DNA of 64,000 bases from an uncultured Pseudomonadales bacterium (lineage in GTDB: Bacteria; Pseudomonadota; Gammaproteobacteria; Pseudomonadales; Pseudohongiellaceae), in NCBI GenBank assembly GCA_943789485.1, contig CALSUH010000008.1, positions 62,001 to 126,000 of the forward strand, written 5' to 3'. A program made the position numbers and the translations under genes. The number at the start of each line of letters is the position of its first letter. The first letter of the stretch is position 1. This document shows positions 17,757-27,100 of this stretch, piece by piece. The notes beneath the pieces were generated by a model. The model made no database searches, had not been told where the DNA came from, and saw only the letters and a program-made list of their open reading frames with translations.

Positions 17757-18779
17757 ATGAAAACCAATATGAGTCGAATTCCGCATTACATGCTCTGCAT
17801 ATTTACTCTCGTTACGGGTAGCGCCGCGTGTGCTCAAACGGGCTACGAGGTTCCTCGAACCAGCGATGGACAGCCCGATATCCAAGGCGTGTGGGCAAAT
17901 AACACTGTTACTCCTGTGCAGCGACCGGATTTATTCGAAGGCAGGGAGTTTCTCACCGCAGAAGAAATGCAAATTATTTCGCAGCGGGCAGGCGAAATTA
18001 CGGCAGAGACCGATGACGCTCTATTTGGCGAATCTGTGATTACATCAGCCTTGTCAGGAGATACTGGATCCAATGATCCTACTACGGGTAACTACGACCA
18101 GTTCTGGTTGGCGGAGCGGAGTATACATAATCGCACGTCCCAGATTATTGACCCACCAAATGGCAAATATCCTGCACTTACCGAGGAGGGCAAAGCGAGA
18201 CGTGAGCGGATGGCCCAGTTGAGAAATAATTCCGCTGCCGCCGGCGAGCGATTTGAAACCCTCGACTCTTATGCGACGCTGAGCCAAGATGACCGTTGCA
18301 TCACTAACGGCGCACCCTATCTGGATTCTGGATATAACAGCTACTGGCAAATCGTGCAGTCCAAGGATTACGTCGTAATCGTACAGGAAATGATGCATGA
18401 CGCCCGCATCATTCCCCTCACCGACATGCCCCATGCGCCGGAGGCTATCGAGCTTTTGCATGGCGATTCGCGTGGCTACTGGGACGGCGACACGCTGGTG
18501 GTGGAAACGCGCAACTTTTCTGATAGGAGTGAACTTAGCCACAACCGTGCGGAGTTAAATGTTGAACGCATTACTCGAATCGGCGTTGGACAGTTGCGTT
18601 ATCAACTCACTTCGAACGATCCGGGTACTTACTCTGCCCCTTACACTAGGGAAATTGTCTTCGACTATTCAGACGGAGATATATACGAGTTTGCCTGTCA
18701 TGAGGGTAATTATGCGCTGCCTAATATGTTACAAGGTGCGCGCGAAGAGGAACGCCGAGCTGCCGCCGGCGAAAATTAA
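17757..18779 (+). CDS. Exported protein of an unnamed family (paralogue at 26177)
   Basis: The 340-residue product has a signal peptide ending at ACAQTG. It opens with the marker RTSDGQPDIQGVWANNT and contains SRGYWDGDTLVVETRNFSD late in the chain. I know this pattern only as a recurring unannotated periplasmic family; no enzyme activity is established. It has a single late cysteine in EFACHEGNY. The gene starts a plus-strand pair with the PHM-like lipoprotein 45 bp downstream, and operator E is about 80 bp upstream. It may be a binding or folding partner for the oxidases, but that is a guess from position. Confidence 0.6.
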   Translation: MKTNMSRIPHYMLCIFTLVTGSAACAQTGYEVPRTSDGQPDIQGVWANNTVTPVQRPDLFEGREFLTAEEMQIISQRAGEITAETDDALFGESVITSALSGDTGSNDPTTGNYDQFWLAERSIHNRTSQIIDPPNGKYPALTEEGKARRERMAQLRNNSAAAGERFETLDSYATLSQDDRCITNGAPYLDSGYNSYWQIVQSKDYVVIVQEMMHDARIIPLTDMPHAPEAIELLHGDSRGYWDGDTLVVETRNFSDRSELSHNRAELNVERITRIGVGQLRYQLTSNDPGTYSAPYTREIVFDYSDGDIYEFACHEGNYALPNMLQGAREEERRAAAGEN

Positions 18780-18824
18780 TCTACACAGTGACCTGATTAA
18801 GCTAACTAGCAGAGGGAGGAAAAC

Positions 18825-20687
18825 ATGTTTGCGACACAGCCATTTCTTGCCGCTCTAGTCATCTCTCTCTTTCTGGCCGGATGTGCAACTTCTGCTGATA
18901 TCCGCACCGAAAAAAGCTTTGACAACTCCAATTCTGGAGTTACCAATCCCGTGGTAGCCAACCCTCTTGTTGGCATCCATAGGCATGATGAGACTCTAGT
19001 GCTGCAAGTCGAAGGCGCAGCATCTGGCGAGTCTTTGGACCGTCTCTCAACTCCCCAGTTGACGCCCGCTTGGCAACTAGGTGAGCCTGATTTAATCGTG
19101 ACGTTGCGGGCGCCGTATTCGCTCCCGCTGCAGGACTCCGACGTATTCCGCAATTTCGTTATTCCGAATGTAACTGCTTCGGATCGTTATGTGCGAGCGC
19201 TCGAGTTTAGGTCAGGCAATCACAAAGTCGTTCATCATGCCGAGTTTCGACTCGACGAGTCTGACGCCTCGTGGCAACGCGATACCGAGGAACCCGAAGT
19301 TGGTTTCGGCGGCATGGATAACCCAACAGCACGCTACCCCGACGGTCATTTCGTTAATTGGGTCCCCGGCAAGCGAATTTCCGAGCTGACTGAAGGGCAT
19401 GCCTGGCGACTCCCGGCCAAGGCTGATCTAGTAGTTCAGCTGCACATGATGCCGTCGGGTTTCGAGGAGGTCATCGATCCTCAGATCGGACTCTACTTTA
19501 CCGACGAGCCCCCCAAGCAGAATCCGCAAATGATTTGGCTAGGCTCGCGCTGGCTACCTATTGCTGCAGGTGACACCGACTTTATGATTCGCGACAGCTA
19601 CGAGCTGCCCCATGATGTCGATGTTCTGAGCGTTCTGCCGCACTGCCACTTCATCTGCAAGGGCATCAAGGCGTGGGCCATGCTTCCGGACGGTAGTCAG
19701 CAGTGGCTCGCGCGGGTTGAGGATTGGGATTTTTACAGGCAGAGCGAATCACGTTTTAAGCAACCACTCAGTCTGCCGCGTGGGACGACAGTGTCCGTGG
19801 AATTTTCCTACGACAACTCCGCCGATAATGAGCGTAATCCTAATAGCCCGCCCCAAGACATCGAGTTCGGCCCTCTGTCATCGAATGAGATGGCAGACTT
19901 GTGGATCCAGGTCATGCCCAAGAAAGAAAGCGAGAGTGAGATTCTAAAACGTTTCTCCGCGCGCCACTTGCGGGAGAGGATAATTGAACGTCAGGAACGG
20001 ATCGTTGAGATCGATCCCGAGAACACCGTGGTACTGGAGAGTCTTGCCATCGCGCTGACGGATCTGGGGCGACTCGATGAAGCGCTCAATCACTGGCGGC
20101 GTTGGGTTCAACTCGCTCCGAACGATTCGCGTGCACATCTCAATCTCGGTACGGCTCTTGGTTTCTCGAATCAGGTTGCAGCAGCGGCATCACATTTGAA
20201 ACGCTCAACGGAATTGGATCCCGGCTTTGCGCCGGCATTCTTTCGTCTAGGCCGCGCACAGTCCTACCTAGGTCGTTTCGACGATGCATTGTTAAGTTTT
20301 CGTGCCGCATTGGCACTCAGTCCTAATGAGTACATGGTCCTCCACGCCACAGCGCGTTTACTGGCAAGTCATCCGGAGCAGGACAAGCGTAGAGCAGACG
20401 AGGCCCTAGAAATGGCTAATCGAGCGCTGGAACAGCTCGCTAAACCCGACGCCATGTCACTAAGTACGCTAGCTATGGCTCAAGCCGCTGCAGGTGGCTT
20501 TGAACTGGCGGCAACAACCGCGAGGCTAGCTTTGAACAGCGTCTCACCCGATGACAGACCGTTAGATTTAATCATTAAGCGCCAGGTAGACAATTACGAG
20601 CAGGGAGAAATCGAGGTAATGAGGGCAGCGGGAGTAAAACAGTTTGTGGCTCCCAACCAAAGGCACGCTGTTAGGCGTGGGAAGTGA
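18825..20687 (+). CDS. PHM-like copper monooxygenase homologue with TPR tail, lipoprotein
   Basis: The 620-residue product has a lipobox LAGC at 17-20, so it is probably membrane-anchored on the periplasmic side. The PHM-like part spans about 85-370. Candidate copper ligands are in order: His137-His138 (KVVHHAE), His207 (QLHMMPSG), His273/His275 (PHCHFICKG) and Met356 (NEMADLW). Unlike the homologue at 9914, no CxxCH domain precedes it; the N-terminal 80 residues are low-complexity. Residues from about 390 on form at least four TPR-like repeats (ALTDLGRLDEALNHWRRWVQ, SYLGRFDDALLSFRAALALS), suggesting a docking role. The GGGAGG before the ATG is strong. Confidence 0.72.
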   Translation: MFATQPFLAALVISLFLAGCATSADIRTEKSFDNSNSGVTNPVVANPLVGIHRHDETLVLQVEGAASGESLDRLSTPQLTPAWQLGEPDLIVTLRAPYSLPLQDSDVFRNFVIPNVTASDRYVRALEFRSGNHKVVHHAEFRLDESDASWQRDTEEPEVGFGGMDNPTARYPDGHFVNWVPGKRISELTEGHAWRLPAKADLVVQLHMMPSGFEEVIDPQIGLYFTDEPPKQNPQMIWLGSRWLPIAAGDTDFMIRDSYELPHDVDVLSVLPHCHFICKGIKAWAMLPDGSQQWLARVEDWDFYRQSESRFKQPLSLPRGTTVSVEFSYDNSADNERNPNSPPQDIEFGPLSSNEMADLWIQVMPKKESESEILKRFSARHLRERIIERQERIVEIDPENTVVLESLAIALTDLGRLDEALNHWRRWVQLAPNDSRAHLNLGTALGFSNQVAAAASHLKRSTELDPGFAPAFFRLGRAQSYLGRFDDALLSFRAALALSPNEYMVLHATARLLASHPEQDKRRADEALEMANRALEQLAKPDAMSLSTLAMAQAAAGGFELAATTARLALNSVSPDDRPLDLIIKRQVDNYEQGEIEVMRAAGVKQFVAPNQRHAVRRGK

Positions 20688-20901
20688 GAATTTACTAGAC
20701 CTCAATAGACTTCCTGGATGAGCTGCTTAGAGAGTCGGGGAAATAAGCTCGCTTTTGCTAAAAAATTTTAATTGCGCGGGCACTGCACTTCTCACCCACT
20801 TCTTTTAATTGCCTCAATACCCTGACCTTGGATGGCATCTACTCAGTCTGTAATTTTGATCGGATTTATCGAGCTATGTACACAATAAAATGGAGACACC
20901 T

Positions 20902-22950
20902 ATGAGTATCAGTACCGATCCTTTGTTTCAACCCTATACACTAAAACACCTCAAGTTGAAGAATCGGATATTTTCGGCCTGTCACGAACCATTCTTGACA
21001 GAAGAGTCAATGCCAAAGGAACGGTATCGTTTGTACCATGAAGAAAAGGCTAGGGGCGGCATCGGTATGTCCATGATTGGCGGGTCTGCAGTTGTAAGTC
21101 AGGACTCTCCCGGAACATTTGGAAATGTCGATTTTTCTGATGACAAAATAATACCTTGGCTTCAAAAGTTGGCTGATACTCTTCATCGATACGAGTGTGC
21201 GGCTATCACTCAAATTACTCACATGGGGCGTCGTTCAAGTTGGGCACAAGGTAACTGGCTTCCATTAGTTTGGTCTTCCTGCCAACGCGAGATGGCTCAC
21301 CGCAGGTTTCCCAAGATAGCCGAAGAAGAGGATATTGCTCGGATCATCAAAGACTATGGTCAGGCCGCTAGGAGAGCTAAAGAGGGCAGGCTGGATGGCG
21401 TAGAAATCCTAACTTTTAGTCATTTGGCCGGATCTTTCGTGTCTCCGTCGCAGAATTTTCGGGATGACGACTGGGGCGGGTCACTGGAAAATCGTATGCG
21501 ATTTAACTTTGCGGTCATCAAGGAGGTACGTGAGCAGGTGGGTGATGATTTCATTGTCGGCCTCCGTGTCTCTGGCGGAGAAGGTATTCGCGGTGGGGGA
21601 AGTGAGACTGAAGCCTTCGAGATCATGAAGCGATATGCAGACAGCGGCTTGGTGGATTATCTGAATATTGTTTGGGGAGCCAGCAGTGGAAATGAAATGT
21701 CCATGAGCAGGGTAATCCCACCGATAGGTTCACCCTCGTCCCCGTTTCTGGACAAAGTAAAGGCGGTGAAAGCGCGGCTCGATATCCCAATCCTTCATTC
21801 CTGCGGTGTGGCGGACGTCGCTACGGCACGCCATGCACTTCAGTCTGACTCGGTTGATCTGGTCGGCATGACCCGGGCGCATATTGCCGATCCACATATT
21901 CTGAAAAAAGTAGCGGAAGGAGATGAACATCGAATTCGTCCCTGTGTGGGAGCGGGTCACTGCATTGATCAGATCTATCTGACCGGAGCCGCTTATTGCT
22001 TGCATAATCCGGCAACTGGGCGTGAGAAGACTGTGCCACAACTCATTGCCGCTACTGAAACACAGCAAAAGAAAATTGTGATTATTGGTGCGGGTCCCGC
22101 TGGTTTGGAGGCCGCAAGAGTTTCCGCGCTAAGGGGACATGAAGTCACTGTGTTTGAGGCTGCGGCACACGCCGGAGGACAGGTTTTGACTGCGGCCAAG
22201 GCCCCTAGACGTGAAAATATGATAGGTGTTGTGGATTGGTTAATTTCGGAACTACAGGAAATTGGAGTTTCTATTCATACCAATAGGTATATGGAGGCAG
22301 AGGATATCCGCGAGCTTAAAGCGGATATTGTCATTATAGCAACGGGCGGAATTCCGAATCTCGATTTCCTAGAGTTCGGTTCTGACCTAGCGGTTTCCAC
22401 ATGGGATGTGTTGAATGGTCAAGAGCCATTTAAAAAAGAAGTTCTCATTTATGATGAGAATGGTACAGAGTCCGGGCCTAGCTGTGCTGAATTGATGATG
22501 GAGGGTGGCTGCAATATAGAATTCATGACCCGTGATCGGATGCTTGGCTCTTGGATTGGAGCTACGAACTATCCGCCTATGCTTCGCGAGATCCACAAAA
22601 ATAGCGATAAGATAACTACTGATATGCAGTTGCTAGGCATCAAAGAAAAAGAGGGACGTCTCGAAGCTCATCTGTGGAACGATTATTCGGAAGAAGCGAG
22701 CACTCGACTCTTTGATCAGATTGTTGTCGAATACGGTACCTTACCCAATGATGATCTCTATTTTGAACTGAAGTCAGCATCTCAAAACCATGGTCAGATT
22801 GACATTACGGAACTGACAGAATTTAAACCCCAAACTTTAATGGCTAATACTAGCGGTGAATTTAGGCTCTATCGAATTGGCGACTCCGTCGCATCACGTA
22901 ATATTCACGCATCGATCTACGAAGCGCGAAGACTCTGCCAGGTGTTTTGA
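20902..22950 (+). CDS. NADH:flavin / Fe-S oxidoreductase (TMADH / dienoyl-CoA reductase type)
   Basis: This is a two-part cytosolic enzyme of 682 residues. An Old Yellow Enzyme-type FMN barrel spans 1 to about 340, then a cluster segment and an FAD/NAD domain beginning near 385 with IVIIGAGPAGLEAARV. Relatives include trimethylamine and dimethylamine dehydrogenases, N-demethylases and 2,4-dienoyl-CoA reductase. The cluster segment reads CVGAGHCID with a later cysteine (C348, C354, C366); the residue in the place of the second ligand is Ala351. The start at 20902 has GGAG 6 nt upstream; an ATG four codons earlier overlaps that site. Its 3' end is only 9 bp from the convergent second pckA. N-demethylation of an amine is the most natural guess. 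Confidence 0.8.
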   Translation: MSISTDPLFQPYTLKHLKLKNRIFSACHEPFLTEESMPKERYRLYHEEKARGGIGMSMIGGSAVVSQDSPGTFGNVDFSDDKIIPWLQKLADTLHRYECAAITQITHMGRRSSWAQGNWLPLVWSSCQREMAHRRFPKIAEEEDIARIIKDYGQAARRAKEGRLDGVEILTFSHLAGSFVSPSQNFRDDDWGGSLENRMRFNFAVIKEVREQVGDDFIVGLRVSGGEGIRGGGSETEAFEIMKRYADSGLVDYLNIVWGASSGNEMSMSRVIPPIGSPSSPFLDKVKAVKARLDIPILHSCGVADVATARHALQSDSVDLVGMTRAHIADPHILKKVAEGDEHRIRPCVGAGHCIDQIYLTGAAYCLHNPATGREKTVPQLIAATETQQKKIVIIGAGPAGLEAARVSALRGHEVTVFEAAAHAGGQVLTAAKAPRRENMIGVVDWLISELQEIGVSIHTNRYMEAEDIRELKADIVIIATGGIPNLDFLEFGSDLAVSTWDVLNGQEPFKKEVLIYDENGTESGPSCAELMMEGGCNIEFMTRDRMLGSWIGATNYPPMLREIHKNSDKITTDMQLLGIKEKEGRLEAHLWNDYSEEASTRLFDQIVVEYGTLPNDDLYFELKSASQNHGQIDITELTEFKPQTLMANTSGEFRLYRIGDSVASRNIHASIYEARRLCQVF

Positions 22951-22959
22951 GAAAGTGAA

Positions 22960-24576
22960 TTAGGGTAACTGCGGTCCTGCAGCTACCAGAGCTTTTCCTG
23001 CGCTGTTGGTGGTAAATTTTTCAAAGTTTTCTATAAATAGTTCTGCCAAATCGACCGCTTTTTTGTTCCATGTAGCCGGTTCTTCATAGGTATTACGAGG
23101 GTCCAAGAGGTTACTGTCAACCGCGTTCACTGATACTGGCACCCTTAAGTTGAAGTACGGAAGACTAAAGGTTTCCGAGCTATCTATGGACCCATCGAGT
23201 ATTGCTCGAATAATGGCGCGAGTGGCAGAAATTGATATTCGCTTGCCCGTGCCATTCCAGCCAGTATTGACAAGGTAGGCTGTCGATCCAGCGGCTTCCA
23301 TTCTTTTAACCAATTCCTGTGCGTACCTCAAAGGATGTAGCGAAAGAAATGCTGCGCCAAAACAGCTAGAAAAAGTAGGTGTAGGCTCAGTAACACCACG
23401 TTCAGTGCCTGCCAGCTTTGCAGTAAAGCCCGACAGGAAGTGGTATTTAGTTTGCTCTGGTGTTAGCTTCGATACCGGCGGAAGAACGCCAAAAGCATCT
23501 GCCGTAAGAAATATGACTTGCTTGGCGTGGCTTCCTTTCGAAATGGGCTTGACGATATTTTCTATATGATATATCGGATAGGAAACTCGTGTGTTTTCGG
23601 TCTTGGAAGCATCATCAAAATCTATGACCCCCGCCTCGTTAACGCTAACATTTTCCAATAAGGCGTCGCGGCGAATCGCCTTAAATATGTCCGGTTCACT
23701 TTCCCTGCTCAGTCTTATGGTTTTAGCATAGCAACCTCCTTCAAAATTGAAGACACCATCGTCATCCCAGCCATGCTCGTCATCGCCTATTAGTTCCCGC
23801 TCTGGGTCGGTAGAGAGGGTAGTCTTGCCAGTGCCGGAGAGGCCGAAAAATATTGCCGTCGTTCCATCTTTACCAATATTGGCTGAACAGTGCATCGATG
23901 CCATACCATTGAGTGGCAATACGTAATTCATCATCGAAAACATGCCCTTTTTCATCTCACCGCCATACCAGGTTCCTCCAATTAGCTGAATCTTCTCAGT
24001 AAGATTGAACGCTATGAAGTTTTCTGAGTTCAGGCCCTGTTGTTGCCAGTCAGGATTCGAGCACTTAGCGCCATTCATTACGACAAAGTCAGGCTCGAAA
24101 TCTTGAAGCTGTTTGGACGTTGGCCGTATGAACATGTTCTTAACAAAATGTGCCTGCCAGGCGACTTCCATGATGAAACGTACTTTTAAATGGCTGTTCT
24201 CATTCGCACCGCAGATTGAATCGACTACATAGAGCTGTTTTCCACTAAGTCTCTCGGTAACCTTCGACTTGAGGCTGGTCCAAGTTGCTTGGTCGATCGG
24301 CTTGTTGTCGTTCTTACCTTGGTCCGACCACCACACCGTGTCTCGGGTTATGTCATCCCTGACTAAATATTTGTCTTTTGGGGATCGTCCAGTGAAAATT
24401 CCGGTATCTACCGCAACCGCTCCCGATTCCGTCAGTTTTCCTTTCTCATAGCCGTTTAGCTGAGGGTTTGTTTCTTGCTTGAAAAGAAATTCGTAAGATG
24501 GGTTGTAGAAGACTTGATTGACATCGTTGATGCCGTATTGACTTAAGTCTGGAGTCGTTTGCTGCGAGCCTTTCAT
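22960..24576 (-). CDS. pckA: Phosphoenolpyruvate carboxykinase (ATP), copy 2
   Basis: The 538-residue product has the same motifs as the copy at 5946: [39 protein letters not shown] and [16 protein letters not shown]. The two proteins are alike over almost their whole length, with changes mainly at the ends and in surface stretches, so this is a true paralogue and should be active. Placement inside the amine/oxidase region suggests a dedicated gluconeogenic step for growth on the substrate. It has no recurring operator nearby. The start has AAGG 8 nt upstream. Confidence 0.95.
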   Translation of the reverse strand: MKGSQQTTPDLSQYGINDVNQVFYNPSYEFLFKQETNPQLNGYEKGKLTESGAVAVDTGIFTGRSPKDKYLVRDDITRDTVWWSDQGKNDNKPIDQATWTSLKSKVTERLSGKQLYVVDSICGANENSHLKVRFIMEVAWQAHFVKNMFIRPTSKQLQDFEPDFVVMNGAKCSNPDWQQQGLNSENFIAFNLTEKIQLIGGTWYGGEMKKGMFSMMNYVLPLNGMASMHCSANIGKDGTTAIFFGLSGTGKTTLSTDPERELIGDDEHGWDDDGVFNFEGGCYAKTIRLSRESEPDIFKAIRRDALLENVSVNEAGVIDFDDASKTENTRVSYPIYHIENIVKPISKGSHAKQVIFLTADAFGVLPPVSKLTPEQTKYHFLSGFTAKLAGTERGVTEPTPTFSSCFGAAFLSLHPLRYAQELVKRMEAAGSTAYLVNTGWNGTGKRISISATRAIIRAILDGSIDSSETFSLPYFNLRVPVSVNAVDSNLLDPRNTYEEPATWNKKAVDLAELFIENFEKFTTNSAGKALVAAGPQLP

Positions 24577-24799
24577 GAGTTTAACCTTTACATTTTTCTG
24601 AGCTACAGGTGCTCAGCGCCTGCAGATAAATCGTAGAATCTAAGTTCATCACTACCAATCCGAAGAAAAAACTGTCCTCCACTTTCTGGGTTTAGATTCG
24701 ACCATTCTGAATCTTAATAATTCCAGAAAAAGTGCAGAATACAGGAATATCTATGGATCGTATGCGGTATTGGGAGAAGTTAGGAATAAGTTCGGTGTG

Positions 24800-26065
24800 C
24801 TACTGTTTCTTTTTCATTTCTCTGAAAAACATGAATAGGAAAGTTGTGGCCAAGACGCTGAAGGCCATTACAAATAATAGATAGTAGTCCCAGCTAGATT
24901 CTGCAAGCCTTCCGGCGACAACGTTGAAAATAGCTGATGAAATGTAACCAAATACATCCACTAGAGTGAGTGTAAAGCCAATGTGGTATCCACCCAGGCC
25001 GGTAATATAGACGTTAACAGGTAAGTACCAAGCTGGAGCAAAGGTAAAACCAAACATGAAAATTAGCACAAAACTCAGAATTTGAGTTGAATTAGGACTG
25101 AGTCCAAACGAACTTATAGACCATAGCAATCCAATAAACAGCGTGCTCAAACTGAGGCAGCAGATCAGTAATAATCTTAGCTTATTAAATTCTAAGTGGT
25201 CGTAAAGAAAACCAAAAATCACCACAGAAACGAGAGCTCCAAGTGGGAAGAAAGCGGAGGCTTTCGCTGCTTCTGCAGCACTTAGGCCTGTGGCTTGGTT
25301 TAGGTAGAGAGGGGCATAACCTATAAAATCGTACAGAACAATTAGCATCATCATCATGAGTGTCAGGTAAACGAAACATAAATCTTTTTTAAGAATGATG
25401 AGCCATTTTAGAATGCTTTTTAAAGTTTCTGATAGATTTGTATGCGCAGCTCTTTCACTCAGATCTTTAAGACCTACTTTTGTGGGGGAAGATTTAATAA
25501 GGTACAAAAATAGAAATGAAGCCACTAAGTAGAAAGACCCCGCTATTAAAAAGGAGGATCTCCAGCTAAAAGCGGCGACTAAAACACCCAATAATACTGC
25601 TGAAACTGCGGTATGAATACGAGAGCTCGTTGATACTATTCCCCAAGCTTTGCCATGATGTTGCTTTGGAAACCACTGGTTAATAAGCAGGCCTACAGAA
25701 GGCCAGCCTATGGTCTGCGATACGCGCATAATGAAATGAATGAGACTAAAAAAGAAAACGGATGAAGGTAGCGAGAAGGCCATTGTTGATAGCGCTACGG
25801 TAAATAGGCAGGCAAACAAAGCTCGCCTTCCACCAATAAGATCAGCAATTATTCCTGAAAATAGCTTCCCCACTATTGAGCCCACTGCTCCCCAGGCAAG
25901 TATTTCGCCCAGCTGAGATGTGGTTAACATGATATCTGGGTCTTCGGACATGGCAGGACTTAAGGCGCCAATGGTATTGCGGCAAAGCATTGTCCCGCCA
26001 TAGGCCAAAAACATTAGTGCGAGGATTTTCCACTGCTGATGTTTTATTTTGTTACTTTCTACCAT
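24800..26065 (-). CDS. MFS transporter, probable organic-anion carrier
   Basis: The 421-residue inner-membrane protein has about twelve hydrophobic segments. The MFS A-motif region is GKLFSGIIADLIGGRRALFACL, close to that of the hexuronate/sugar-acid/phosphate-ester group (ACS and OPA families). A central loop KSSPTKVGLKDLSERAAH divides the two halves. The substrate cannot be assigned; an organic acid is likelier than a drug. It is not related closely to the MFS protein at 8508. The gene stands alone, with AAGG 7 nt before the ATG and no recurring operator. Confidence 0.8.
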   Translation of the reverse strand: MVESNKIKHQQWKILALMFLAYGGTMLCRNTIGALSPAMSEDPDIMLTTSQLGEILAWGAVGSIVGKLFSGIIADLIGGRRALFACLFTVALSTMAFSLPSSVFFFSLIHFIMRVSQTIGWPSVGLLINQWFPKQHHGKAWGIVSTSSRIHTAVSAVLLGVLVAAFSWRSSFLIAGSFYLVASFLFLYLIKSSPTKVGLKDLSERAAHTNLSETLKSILKWLIILKKDLCFVYLTLMMMMLIVLYDFIGYAPLYLNQATGLSAAEAAKASAFFPLGALVSVVIFGFLYDHLEFNKLRLLLICCLSLSTLFIGLLWSISSFGLSPNSTQILSFVLIFMFGFTFAPAWYLPVNVYITGLGGYHIGFTLTLVDVFGYISSAIFNVVAGRLAESSWDYYLLFVMAFSVLATTFLFMFFREMKKKQ

Positions 26066-26176
26066 CTCACAGCCTTTAGTTTATGCAAGTGATTCGATTG
26101 GCTCTGTAAATTGGAACCCGCACTCTCTTTTGCAAAGTCAGTAGCTCTGCAAATGGTAGAGCCCAATGAGAATTGT

Positions 26177-26995
26177 TTAAGGAGTCTCTGCATCCTTACT
26201 AAGATGGCCGTACATCATCTCTTCCGCAAACTCTACACATTTGAATTCAAGCAACTGCATGTTCGTGTCGAGTCGTCTATACAGTGGCAGACGAATCGTC
26301 CACGGCCGAGTGTAGACATTGGCATCAATCAGGGTTGCTTCGTACATCAATACATTAGGACCCATGTGAGTATAACGCTCTGTCACCCGCAGTGCGTCGG
26401 TGTGGTGATTGCCCGCATGGTCGAGCCATGTATCAGGTACCTGATCTGTCACATCGATAACGAGAGAGTCGCCTTCAAAATGACCTCGGCCGTGACCCAT
26501 CCAACTAAAGACAGGCGCCTCAAAATCCGGTCGATTCATGTAGACAAGCCGACTAGCGCTGGCGAATTCATACGCCATCACAATATGTTCCGGTGACTGG
26601 ACAATCTGAAGCGGGAAGGGCATGTAATTGGCGCGGGGAATACCAGGCATATAACACTTAGCGACGGGATCAAGGGTAAGCCAATCTGCCTGGTTTGTCT
26701 GTTGCTGCGCACGGGCAGCTGGCGTATAGGGTATCGTTTCACCCTCAACCACGCCCAAGCCCGCGGGTATGGCGCCGACAGCTCCAAGTACCGGCAGTGG
26801 TGGAAAGTCTGCGGCATGGGGTTCGAGGTTGTAATGCGCGTTACCTAAAGCCTGCCAGATACCACCAAAATCCGGGTTGCCATCAGCAGTGCGTGGAATT
26901 GAGCTGATTTCAGCAGCCTGAACATTCGCCCAACCAGCAAGAGAGATGATCAGGAACGGAATGATTTTACAACAGGTTTTTGTGAGATTATTCAT
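26177..26995 (-). CDS. Exported protein of an unnamed family (paralogue of 17757)
   Basis: From 26995 (GGAAG 5 nt upstream) the product has 272 residues and a signal peptide ending at VQAAE. It opens with RTADGNPDFGGIWQALGN and later has GRGHFEGDSLVIDVTDQVPD, matching the gene at 17757 in order and spacing. No catalytic motif is recognised. It lies between an MFS gene and a FAD oxidase gene on the same strand. The context points to a periplasmic accessory role, but the function is unknown. Confidence 0.6.
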   Translation of the reverse strand: MNNLTKTCCKIIPFLIISLAGWANVQAAEISSIPRTADGNPDFGGIWQALGNAHYNLEPHAADFPPLPVLGAVGAIPAGLGVVEGETIPYTPAARAQQQTNQADWLTLDPVAKCYMPGIPRANYMPFPLQIVQSPEHIVMAYEFASASRLVYMNRPDFEAPVFSWMGHGRGHFEGDSLVIDVTDQVPDTWLDHAGNHHTDALRVTERYTHMGPNVLMYEATLIDANVYTRPWTIRLPLYRRLDTNMQLLEFKCVEFAEEMMYGHLSKDAETP

Positions 26996-27100
26996 GTCGG
27001 CTTCCATCGTTGTTATTCTAGTCAAGGCGGCCAAACAGCGACCAGATTCTAACCGCATTAGTCATTTGCATAATAAGGTTTTGAGAATGTGCATGTTTAT

